Source of the DNA: Cladopsammia gracilis
Lineage: Eukaryota > Cnidaria > Anthozoa > Scleractinia > Dendrophylliidae
DNA: 64,000 nt
Reading direction: 5' to 3'
Assembly: GCA_022457155.1 (NCBI GenBank)
Contig: JAJGOT010000361.1
Location: 682,001-746,000 of the forward strand
Shown here: positions 1-11,200 of the stretch, piece by piece
Position numbering within the stretch: position 1 is the stretch's first letter
How the letters are laid out: each line of letters starts with the position of its first letter
The notes under the pieces: model-generated
The model's database searches: none
What the model was told of the DNA's origin: nothing
What the model saw: the letters and a program-made list of their open reading frames with translations, nothing else
Made by a program: the position numbers and the translations under genes

Positions 1-92
1 TTTGCACTGATCTGAGAATGGGTGTACCTCATGTCGCACGAGCATTTACATGAAGTTCTTGTATTAAGGTTTGTTCTCGAACGTTGTAAATA

Positions 93-381
93 CACCAAAT
101 TGAAGAAACGTTGTCGGGTGAAAAGCATAAAACATGAACAATACGACCCAAAGGTTTACCGGGAAGTTGGATAAATTAATCTTCGTGTTTGTGACAGAAT
201 ACACATTATATTAACACACGATGCATAAATCATGCTCTTAAATATCTCAAACAAAGAAAACATCTTGTTATCAAGAAATGGAATATTACTAAGCTTGCCA
301 ATGCTGCCTACCCATAATCCCATTCGGTCTCATCGTTCATGGTTTATGCCTTTCACGGATCAACGTTTCTTCACTTAGGTG
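93..381. mobile_element. MITE with ~45-bp terminal inverted repeats, TA target (copy 1)
   Basis: The two ends are imperfect inverted copies of each other over about 45 bp: the left end begins CACCAAATTGAAGAAACG and the right end is its reverse complement. TA flanks both sides (91-92 and 382-383), as expected for a Tc1/mariner-type non-autonomous element. A second copy lies at 55244-55516. No coding capacity. Confidence 0.75.
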
Positions 382-455
382 TAGCTTTTTCACAGCGGTT
401 ACCAATAACACGCGACCCACTGGGACCACCTTCAAAAGAGGAGGATAAAATGAAG

Positions 456-1124
456 TTAAGGTGGCTCCATATTGTTCAGCCCTCTCGTCTTTTGCATTCC
501 ATTACAGCTAACCCGATGGTGTGGCTAAATTTTTTTTACTTGAAATCAGTAATTTTTTTTTATCAGTCAACAAAGTGGTATCCAAACGACGTCATCATTC
601 GTTGCCATGGCAACGCGAAAAGAGGTCAAAAATACGCTATTTTGGACCATTTGAGGCTAATAAGATAAACTACAAGGTGAAAGTTTTTGTTTTCGATATA
701 TTTTTGTTTAATTGGCAAGAGAAACATTTTAACATTTTTTTTTAAAAATTCTGTACATAGAGTTCAGAGCTACCTTAAATTTATGTAAAAATGACATATC
801 TCTGAATCCTATGTACAGATTTTTTTTCAAAATTGGCACAAATGTTTGTTATGTTTATAAAACGAAAATATATAAAAATCAAAAAATTCCACCGAGCAGT
901 TTTGAACTTATTAGCTTCAAAAGGTTGAAAATGGGGTCTTTTTGGCCTCTTTTCACGTCGCCATGGTAACAAATTTTGATGTCGTAGCCTTCTAAATTTG
1001 TTCACTCGTTAAGTGTATACAAACCTGTGCTAAACGTTTTCTCTTAACTTTACTGGTGTAGCTGTGATTGAATATCATAGATGTATCATGACGGAAATGT
1101 TTAAACTATTAGGAGCCACCTTAA
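456..1124. mobile_element. TTAA-flanked MITE (GGTGGCTCC ends) nested in the 393-1673 element
   Basis: TTAA at 456-459 and 1121-1124 flanks an insert that begins GGTGGCTCC and ends GGAGCCACC. The related element at 56925-57399 has no insert at this point. Inside it, about 590-985 forms an imperfect inverted repeat whose arms both contain CCATGGCAAC or CCATGGTAAC. TTAA duplication is typical of piggyBac-type mobilisation, but the end sequence alone does not prove that family. The same TTAAGGTGGCTCC end recurs at 34204 and 41623. Confidence 0.7.
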
Positions 1125-1416
1125 GTGGACGTCAGCAAAAGAAAGTCGGCGTTAAAATTATTTTGGCTTCTGACTGCATTTCAAACGAACAGAGCTAAAA
1201 GATCGACAATTTAATCAGCTAAGAGAAAGTAAACTTAATCAAAATTGATTTCCAAGCCGGTTTAAGCAAAAAGAAAAGCTGGCGTTTGCCGTATTTTCAA
1301 AATAAAACTTTTAATTTTACTGCACGTGATAATTTGAAAACTCAGTGATGCATTCACGGTTGGCAGATTACCATTATAAAGCCGCCGCTACATGCAACGC
1401 CAATTTTGTTGTCATG

Positions 1417-1445
1417 TTAACCCTCGGACGTACAAGGGGGGTTAA
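1417..1445. mobile_element. 21-bp remnant between TTAA duplications
   Basis: TTAA, then CCCTCGGACGTACAAGGGGGG, then TTAA. The related element at 43150-43175 lacks this segment. The remnant matches the left end of the full TTAA element at 44658-45186, so it looks like an extreme internal deletion of that family. Confidence 0.6.
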
Positions 1446-1864
1446 ATTAAATCCTCTCTTAAAACTGTAACTGACTTTGAATTTGGTGGTTTTAAAATGT
1501 TTATATTTTCTTTTCTGGTAAAATTGTTCGAAATCTAGTCGGAATTTATGGGTCATTTATACAAAGAGAAAAACAATGTTAACGGCTTTCCTTTGATTGA
1601 CTGCCAGCAACTTCAAGTTTAACCGTCCAGAATGAAGTGCGATGGATCGCGTGTTAATGCATGGTAATCGCTGCAAGAGATGATAAAAGGATTTAAATTC
1701 ATGAACGGTTTCACTCTTATAACACGTTTTATAACTTTCAATGAATCTTTAAGTCACAAAATTATCTTTTGTCGTGACAAAACTGGTCATTTGTTCGTAA
1801 AATCGATTAGCGTTGTGTAAAATCGCTTTTTACTAATTTAACACTTCTGTGCCTTATAGCACAG

Positions 1865-2161
1865 CGCGATCCATCGAATAAAATACAATTATGATGGACT
1901 TTTATCATTCCCTAAAATATCTTTGTTAATTTTTAGAGGAATGGACTTACAAATAAAAATAAACAATATAACCTTACAAACTGCCAAGATATAAAGCTTT
2001 CTAAAATACCGCATTTAAGTACCACTTAGAGCTGTCTTAGAACAATACGTCACAAGCAATGCCGTTACTTAGCTGAGCGGGCGAGGGACATAACGATATT
2101 TATATTTTATCAGGTGTGACAAACCACAGGAAAAAACGTTAAGCGATATACCTATTCATCA
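1865..2161 (+). promoter_or_regulatory. Upstream region of the plus-strand CapA-like gene, conserved with the inverted copy
   Basis: Several blocks here match, in reverse complement, the DNA just upstream of the minus-strand paralogue (61975-62290). They include CACAAGCAATGCC, an AACGATATTTA-TTTTATCAGG block, GATCCATCGAA and a GGACTTT-ATCATTCCC block. The start codon follows in TTCATCAATGAAG in both. Promoter function is inferred from position and paralogue conservation. The core element was not determined. Confidence 0.5.
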
Positions 2162-2219
2162 ATGAAGATTACTGTAGTCTTCATGTTCTTTTTGGAGACA
2201 GCACTCTGCGTAGTCAACG
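2162..2219 (+). CDS. Exon 1a (signal peptide) of the plus-strand CapA-like gene
   Basis: ATG at 2162 opens [19 protein letters not shown] plus the first base of Gly, ending at donor CG|GTAAGT (phase 1). The paralogue on the minus strand starts with nearly the same peptide (MKITVVFLFFLETVLGAVN) and joins directly to its exon 2, which supports this as a true first exon. The resulting intron would be about 13.9 kb, unless exon 1b at 12285 is used. Confidence 0.72.
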
Positions 2220-5200
2220 GTAAGTTACGGTATTGTGTTGTGATCATTTCCTTGTGAAAAGCAATGCTCGGCTGTAATCTTAATTTTTTGAGATAGAGAC
2301 ATCCCTCTTACAGTTTGCTACGAGTCTTCTCCCTTTTACGTCGATACTGTTGAAAACTGTTCTTTGATTAGCTTCGTAAGAAAGACAGCTCTCAAGAGCC
2401 AAGTTTATGTCTATGGATGAAAGCCTTCGGTGTGACTGTAGGCGGTTGTTTTTGTCATGGTTCTAAAGAGTTTAGGATTCCAACACCGATCTTATATCTA
2501 CTTACTAGAAAACCAAGAAATGAAAACCTGCCAACTCACACGTATTATGCGTGAGTCACACGCCTGTAGATCAAAAACACTGATCAAACGTATACAGGAC
2601 AATTTCTCACGCCTGACTCACAATTCCGGCCAACTTGTTCATTAACCATTAACGTGAAAAACAGAGTTCAATTTCTATCCAAAATAGTCCAGTGGTGGGA
2701 GCTAAATGTCGCGTTTGAGTCCTAAACAGCCTAAATAACAAGCTAAAAGATCGTAAGTGTGATCTCGGCAGTTTGAGATTCGAATCGCGACATTAGGCAA
2801 CATTCGGAAATCATCGGAACATATTCGGGAATCTTCGGTAATGCTTGGAAATCGTCGAAACATCTTCTTTAAGTGCCTCTATAATCAAAATTTTTGATTT
2901 TCATTTTTTTTTTTACATTTTCGTGTACTATTAGACTTTCTTACTCATCTTGCCAAATTTCAATCCGTTACGAATATTAGAAGTCATTTTATTTTAACAT
3001 TTATTTCCAAGAATTTACGGCCGCCATTAATCAAACTAGTCGTCCCGTTCCCACGAACTAATTACATAAAAAAACAGTTTTAGTTATAGTGGAGCAGTTC
3101 TCTGGAACAGCCTACCCTGTAATATGAGAGAAATGAAATCTCTACGTCAATTTAAACGATCAGCTTATCTGAATTTTTAATTTAAATTACACACGGCATT
3201 CATGAAAAACAGGTTTATTTAAATTAATTGTAGTTAGCTTTTTAATTTGATTAGGCTAATTAGGTTAGTTAGGTTAGGTTCCTAATGATTTTACCGTGTT
3301 TAAATAGAGATTTACATTACATTACATTACATTACGATAATAAATAACAGTTTTGAAACTGACCTGTTAAAAATTTTATAAAAAGTTTAAAAGTTTTTCT
3401 AAATTTTCGGTCGCTCACTGGGGCCTTCATCAGAGAATGAATGATCTTTTTTGTGGGAAACAAGTTATTTAAAATCCTTGACAATTGGTAGGTATACTCT
3501 TGGGAATGGCTTCCGTTCGTTGACACAATTAGGGTCGATGGTTGAATGCCACGATTCTAAGAATAAACGTTTGGACAAGTTGTTTACACCTCTCTCTAGA
3601 ATCTAAACATAGTTTGGGTGTATGTCATGGTTGGTCGTCTCCGCGTGTTGTTTTATGAATGAGTCATTATTGCTGCGCGTCCCTGGCTTGTGTTCGGGCC
3701 CGCGTGAATTCCAGGAGCGTTTTGATTCGCCAACATAGGTGAAATCGCATGACTTGCAATGAAGTTTATAAACAATGCCTTTGCAGGCCATGAGTGGCGG
3801 TCGATCTTTAGGCTTTTTAAAAACAGTGTTTAAAGTTCTAACGGGTTTAAAAGCCGTAGTGACGTTGGCTTTGTTTAGGATTTTCTTTACTCGCTCCGAT
3901 ACCCCTTTCACGTACGGGATGGTGGCAAAACCTTTCCGTGGTTCCGGTCTCTCGTCTGGTTCACGGGGTGCAGGTGACGTTGCATGAGAAGACTCAATGA
4001 AACGTTTGGTGTAACCATTGGCCTGGAGATCGCGTGCTACTCGGTCTTTCTCGGCTCTCCGATCAGACTCAGTCGAAGGCAAAGACTTCGCCCTGTCCAT
4101 CAAGGTTTTGACCACTGCTCTTTTGCTTTGGGCGGAACTGTGGGATTGAAAGGAGAGGTACTTGTTCGTGTGAGTTGCCTTTCTGTGCACATTCACATAA
4201 ACTTTGCCTTCCGGTCCAACGGAACATTTTGTGTCCAGAAACGCAATGCTCTCACCATTTGGCGTGGCTGCTGGTAGTTCCACGGTAAACTGGATGTGGG
4301 GGTTGATGGAATTTATGTGCTGATGAAACAGTTGAACGTCTGATCTCTTGAGACACGCGCTGGAATCATCGACGTATCGTCGCCACCACTTAAGACTGAC
4401 AGGGGAGGTGTTGATTGCTCTCATTTCCACATCTTGCATCACGAGCTCAGCGATGACCGCGCTTACAGGGGATCCCATGGCGCAGCCGGAGATTTGGTGA
4501 TAGTGTTTCTCATCAAAAGTGAAATAGCTGTTAAAAAGCACGAAGGATAACAGGTCTAATATCTCATCCTGGGATAAGTTGGTGTGGTCTTTCCAGGAAT
4601 CAGTTTCACCGAGCTTGCGTTTGGTAATTTCCATTGCCAAGTCGATCGGCACGGATGTGAAGAGTGCGGTTACGTCGAAAGAAACGATCTGCTCGTCTTC
4701 CGCGAGTTCTTGTGTGTTCACGAAGTCTGCAAACTCTTTAGCATTATTGACGGAATAATTAGAGTCAGATCCTAAATGTTTCAGGATTGACGCTAAGTAC
4801 TTGGATACCGCATAGGTGGGAGAATTGATACAACTGTTTATGGGTCTTACAAAGTGCCCGCGCCAACTTTCAACATTCATAACTTCTTTAATATGTATTC
4901 CAACGCCATCAAACTTTGTGACTTTTCCTAAAATTTATCTGGCAACAATTTGATATAACAATTTATTGATCACGTGACTTAATGTTTCCATGGTAACAAG
5001 ATTTTGGCAGCCATGTTTTTTGAAATGTGCATATTTGTACTTTTGAATGAAACTTTTAAATTTTTACGTCATTTAGCGTTTATTTATTGGTTTTGATTAA
5101 CAGTTACATCGTTTGACACTCCCAAAAAATCTTGTTGCACGCAACAGTTACATCGTTTGACACCCCCAAAAAAACTTGTTGCGCGCAACAGTTACATCGT

Positions 5201-8200
5201 TTGACACTCCCAAAAAATCTTGCTGCGCGCAACAGTTACATCGTTTGACACCCCTAAAAAATCTTGTTGCGCGCAACAGTTGCATCGTTTGACACTCCCA
5301 AAAAATCTTGTTGCACGCAACAGTTACATCGTTTGGCACCCCCAAAAAATCTTGTTGCGATCAACAGTTACATCGTTTGACACCTCCAAAAAATCTTGTT
5401 GCGCGCAACAGTTACATCGTTTGGCACCCCCAAAAAATCTTGTTGCGATCAACAGTTACATCATTTGACACCTCCAAAAAATCTTGTTGCGCGCAACAGT
5501 TACATCGTTTGGCACCCCCAAAAAATCTTGTTGCGATCAACAGTTTCATCGTTTGACACAAAAAATCTTGTTGCGCGCAGCAGTTACATCGTGTGACACC
5601 CCTAAAAAATCTTGCTGCGCGCAACAGTTGCAAGAAAAGTTGTATCCTGTGTCCCGGCCTTTCACTGCGTTCGTTGAAAGGAGAACGCTTACTTGTCATG
5701 ACGCATTTCATTTACAGGCAAGGCATACCTAAATTTCACTTCACATTGATAACTTATCCCGGACACGCTTAAGTTTTGAAAGCGTTTCATATTCATTCAT
5801 GCGTAATTACAGATGAACATAAATCGAGTGGTAGAACATATGTTATTACAAGCAAACTTTCGCGAAACTGCAATTCGGAGGTTCGCGGCTTAATAGACCT
5901 CTTTAGCTTGTATGTTTTGTTTTCCCAATGTAGATCATGTGATGTTACCCTAGAGAATTGTTTCTTTTAAATTTTGTTTTCTTCACGTTGATATGTATGC
6001 ATAATTTATAAAAAGACAAAGGACAAATTCCCTTGAGAACATCACATGAGCTACATTGGGAAAACAAAACATACAAGCTAAAGAGGTCTATTGTACGACA
6101 GCAAAATTAAAATATTGCAATAAATTAATAATTTTAACGATTTGCTTATACGAGTTATTCCAATGGCAGTCCATACATTGTAAAACAGGCGAGTGCAAAA
6201 GAAAGTTGATTACAAGTAGGTCCATATTGCTCTGGAATAGTCGAGCGAATGATCACGCGAACGAGCGCAAAAATCGTCTCTCGAGAGTAGAGGCGACGTG
6301 ACGCGCCCACCTTTGGCGATTTCTCGTGCTCGTTAATTCGCGTGACCCCCGCCAAATAAACATGAGAGAAATAAGAGACTATCGAACAGGTGACGGACAA
6401 ACATGGTGACAATGATGAGGTTGGTGATATTTGTTGTTGGTGGCAGTGTTTTTTTGTTGTTTGTTGTTGTCGGTGGTGGTGATGTTGTTTTCGGAGGTGG
6501 TGATGTTTGTTGTTGGTGGCGGTGTTGTTCGTTGTCGTAGGTGGTGATTGTGATTGTTCTCGGGAGGTGGTGATTGAAGATTTTTATGTTAAAGCTCGCT
6601 CGAGCGACCGCAAACACTACAGTGGTAATTCAATGAGGGCAATTCGTTCTGGTTTAGAAAGGCATTTTAATATAGAAAACGGAAAGTTAAGTATCGCAAG
6701 CGACCGAAAGCCTACAAATGATGCTATTATTGCTTACCTGGTCGGGCACGCGCGTCAAGGAAAAATTTCCCTACAAAACACAAACAAACATAAGAGTTTC
6801 AACGTTTGTTCGCTTTGATCTTATGTTTACAGCGTAAAAGAATATTCCTTGTGAGCAGGTTCCCCTTTTACAGTTTGCTTTTGACTTTCACGACGGTAAA
6901 TAAATTGACTTTTTTAAGTAGTTAAATCTCAGTTTTTGAGCTAAGCAAGTTATTCACCTGAAATACAATCTAAGCAATCTGAAATAAGCAAACATTTTCT
7001 GAAACCCATTCACGGAATGATTGGCTAAAATGAAAATTATTAATTTCGACGCTGTTCATATAATTATTCTCCCAACGTTTCGACAATGCTGCCTTCTTTA
7101 GGGCACAAAACTATTTTTTTGTTATTTTTTATTTTTTTTTTTATCGTGGAATCATTAACGTTTGAGAGCTTGACAAACAGCGAACGCGGAGGATAATAAG
7201 CACAAGAACCTTTATTTTGGCTTTAAAAATATGCACATATATTTGTCCTAGGACATTATCTTTACATTTACCTCGAAGCTTAAAGTTTTCCTCGAGCTTT
7301 GCTCTCGCAAATCTAGATCTGTTTGCCTCTCGGAACAGATAACGGTTGTGTTTTCACGAGGCGGTTTTTCTCGCTTAACATTCCTGTAGGTAATTTGTTT
7401 ACTGACCGCGTTACGCAGCTTAAAAAATTTATGCGTTTTCACGGACAGAACTTTATTCATTTTTCTTATACCATGCGCGATATATTTTCTTTTGTTAAAA
7501 CAATAGAAAATTAGAACACAAAAGAACGACAATACAATGCCCTTCTTTGTTGTTTAATTGCCGACAAGCTTAAGCGACCTGGTTTGGTGGCTTAAATTTA
7601 ATGAGAATTCTATTGTAGTTCGCCGACTCGCTTAACTTTAAGCGAGTTGGACAAGCAACTGTTTTCACGAGATTTCCGACTGTCACTCGCTCAGCGACTT
7701 GAAAAATCGCTCGTGAAAACACGGCCAACGTCTTCGAAATATCCGTGTATATTTCGCGCCAAATATAAGTAATTGTATATGTAATCAGCAGTGATCAGGT
7801 ATTTTGATGGATGTCATAGTATTAAGTTCAATTTGTTCTCGTACAGCTTCAATAAAATTTAAATTGATGCACTTACTTTGATTTCGCAAATTAAAGATGA
7901 TCGTTTAAACAATCCAAACGTCGACATAGATAGCTGTGGTCTTCTTTTGCTCTCTTGAGATAATGTACTGTACAGTTGACGGACTTGACGGTAAGTCACG
8001 ATGACAATTATTTAAGTTTATGAAACACAAATGCTTGACTGCAATCTCAATACTTCGAGATGAAGGCATTATTTTTATTTTATTATTTTGCTATACGATT
8101 TCGCTCTTTTTCAGTTGACAATAACGTTTTTATTATGAATCTTCCATTCGAATCGTCTTCTACCTCTTCAGCAGAGAACATACTAATTAGTTTTATAATA

Positions 8201-11200
8201 ATGCGCACACCTCTGGAGAGACCTGAGCCGTGTAAGTAAAATATCTAACCTCCCAATTCTGCCAACGAGATCTTCTCGTCTCTCAATTGAAGAAGATAAA
8301 TATCGGCTATTTGGTTTTTCAAACATGAAATATTGATTTTTCTTTTCCCTCGTTTTTTCACGTCTCGTACATTACGCCTTTTTTTTTTATCAGCACAAGA
8401 ACAAGAACATAATTGTCAATAAGGGCATTAACACAATAGTCGCGGTTACACGATACGTTTTTACCTAGGTAAATTCGAAATAACAATAGTCGCGACACGC
8501 TTAAATTTGAATTAACCAAGGGAAGTTTTCTTTTTTATACGTGTAACCGATTTTACCTACATAAAATTTATCGCCTGGGCCCGTCTTGTAAAACAATAGC
8601 GCCATTGTTACACGGTTAAAACAATATAATTTTCCCTAAAGCCTACATGGATGGTGGTGTCGATTGTTTTTCGATAAACCAACCAATGAAAAGTCAAGTT
8701 TTGACACCGAGTTTCCATCCACACGCTCTTAAATCAAATGTGCAGTCAAAGGAAGCTGTCCCACCGAAATAACGAAATTATGTTTACTTGATTTCCATGT
8801 TATATCGCCAAATGCTACCAAATATACAACTAAATTGGATAAAAAGATTCTATAGAGCAAAACAGAAGGAACAGTTTGGAGAAAAAGTGCAGGATTACAA
8901 AGATGGAAGTAGTTACAGTTCTTCAGTTTTGAATTCATGAAAGGCGGTCATGAAATCAAAGATTCCTGATTCTGGTGGAGGTTTGAAATTTTTAGTCGTT
9001 ATTTTGTCTTTTTAGTTCATATTTCTTTGCGTTCATCATCACTTTTGGCGATTTTTTCTCCCTATTTTAAGATAATAAAGTAAGCTTAAAGTAAGCTCCT
9101 GGCCATAATCATGAAAACACGATATATCAGTCAGGACAGCGTCCCTTTAAAGTTTAAATTATTCAAAAAGCGAAACCACGACGGCAACGGCATGGAAAAA
9201 AAGTCAGTTAAAAAGTGAACTCACGTCTATTAAATTACCCCGAAAACCTACTGTATTTTACCTAGGTAAATCACATCAACCCAGGTAAAAGTGCTTAGTG
9301 TGACCGCGGCTAATGAATGCTTGGAATGGCGTTGTAATGTGCCTTTGAAGTGCCCATCACCCCTAGAAAGTTATTTTCAGAATCAACTCTATGTACATTG
9401 AATAGTTGAATGTTAAAATATTTCTTGTTTTGAACGTCTTGTTTGTGAGTTATAGAGATTTGATTTACAAAATGCTAATTAGATGACGTCAACCCGGGAA
9501 TTTGCTATTATTTCTACGCCAATTTGCAATGCACAGTTTACAGCTTGAGGATAATTTATTTGATAAATACTAAAAAAAAAAAACAATGGATAGTCAATTG
9601 ATTCGTAAAAAATATTATTTGGAGGTGAAAACAAGCAGCTGTATAATAAATGATTTCCGGGTTGACGTCATCTAATTAGCATTTTGTAAATTCAAATATC
9701 TATAACTCACAAACGAGACATTCAAAACCAGAAATATTTTACCATTTAACTATTCAATGTATATAGAGTTGATCCTGAAAATAACTTTCCAGGGGTGATA
9801 GGCACTTTAAGAAAGCTCTCGTTTTATTCTAATTTATTACCAATTTTTAAGATGACTTCCAAACAGCTTTCTGCCAAAACGATTCTTTATTTCGGTGCTC
9901 TTGGCTTATCACGCACGTGAACAAAATCTCTTTTGGGATCAACAAATCTATCGAACCGAAGAAAACAACCGAAGCGCCAAGCCTATCGAGAGGCAAACAT
10001 ATCAACAATAAATAAAGGCAAACAAAAACAAATATGAAACTTTGTGAATCTTCTTAATTATTATCAATATTTTGTACGTTGTTATATTTTTTCCCGTGTA
10101 GAACCAGGTAGCTTTGCACGGCCTCTGGCAAACCTTTCATCACTGAAATTTACTGACGTGTGCTATTATTGGCCGAAGATATAAAAGTCCCTTACGCGGG
10201 ATGAGTTAAGATTTGGGCTCCCTTTTTGTTTTGTTTTTTTTTTTATCGTGTCACATTAGTGAATGGAAATTTATGCACGTATATTTTAATGTACGTGAGC
10301 TCGCCCCTGCCTCCCTTAGAAAGTTCTTTTTTAGAAGGCATCAGGAAGGTTAAACCAATCAGAATCCGTCTACTGCGCGTATGTTTGGGTTTTAGTGGGG
10401 ACTAGAGAGAACCGCTTTGTTACTCGGAGAAGAATATCAGATTTCAAACAAATATGGCCGCTTCTGTATACTCCACGCTTCAATTTTTCAGCCGTTCATT
10501 TTTCATTACCAAAATTTAAACACGCCTTTTAAGACTTCGAAATGGAAAGAAAAAGTCCTTAAGAAGATTTGCATGCCTTGAAGTGGCGGTCAGAGAGCTG
10601 AAAGCGATGAAATCTTCCGCTTTGGGGATCAGCATCCATTTATCACACAGTGAGAACATGTCTTCCTTCAGAATTCATACTCGAGACGGCAGACTTTTCT
10701 ACGAATTTTCAAGCATTCCTGGGAAACTACGGTGAAGAAAAAGAAAAGATTTTTGAATGTCCATTTACTTTGAAAGAAACATTTCATAGACTGTTTCTTT
10801 GTGCTATCATAAATATAAATATTACTATTAATACCAGCTGCTTGAATTGCTTGCGGCATCTGCACTTGCTGCTTCATCTTTAAATCCTCGCTGAAAATTC
10901 GTGGGCATCGCAAGAGAGAGTTCCACCCTCCCCCTTTGCACTGATCTCGGTTATACCTTTGACTCCAGTTTAATACATACAGGTCTGTTTCATACAGAGC
11001 GAACCTGCACTCCTCAGTGCAAGACCAAAACTGATCGACAAACAACAATTACAGTATAAAAAGCATCATATCTCCATGGAGATAACGTACATGTCTAGAC
11101 GATGTCACATCACTTCACGTTTCTGAACAGAAATTTATCTTTGGGTCTACATTTACTGATTAATTCGTTTCGTTTGTTCAAGATTGCGGTTTTCGGTTTG

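Larger units (their letters stand above)
393..1673. mobile_element. Non-autonomous DNA element with CAGCGGTTACC ends, carrying a nested insertion
   Basis: Left end CAGCGGTTACCAATAACACG and right end CGTGTTAATGCATGGTAATC plus GCTG are inverted copies of each other. A shorter relative lies at 56925-57399, and a right half-copy lies at 43070-43361. Comparison with these relatives shows that this copy carries two extra inserts, at 456-1124 and 1417-1445. No transposase ORF is visible. Confidence 0.7.

Noticed and set aside
2775..2800. GAGATTCGAATCGCGAC resembling a tRNA T-loop
   Set aside because: No acceptor stem or anticodon arm could be built around it.
3245..3290. TTAGGTTAGTTAGGTTAGG, resembling the TTAGG telomere repeat
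   Set aside because: Short, irregular and located in the 3' UTR of a LINE; not a telomeric array.
5101..5624. Regular 44-bp repeats that might suggest a CRISPR array
   Set aside because: The repeats are contiguous without unique spacers and the window is clearly an intron-bearing animal genome; it is a minisatellite.
5148..5732. Several open frames with repeated peptide patterns
   Set aside because: They arise from the minisatellite, which stays open in all phases on both strands; no start context or domain.
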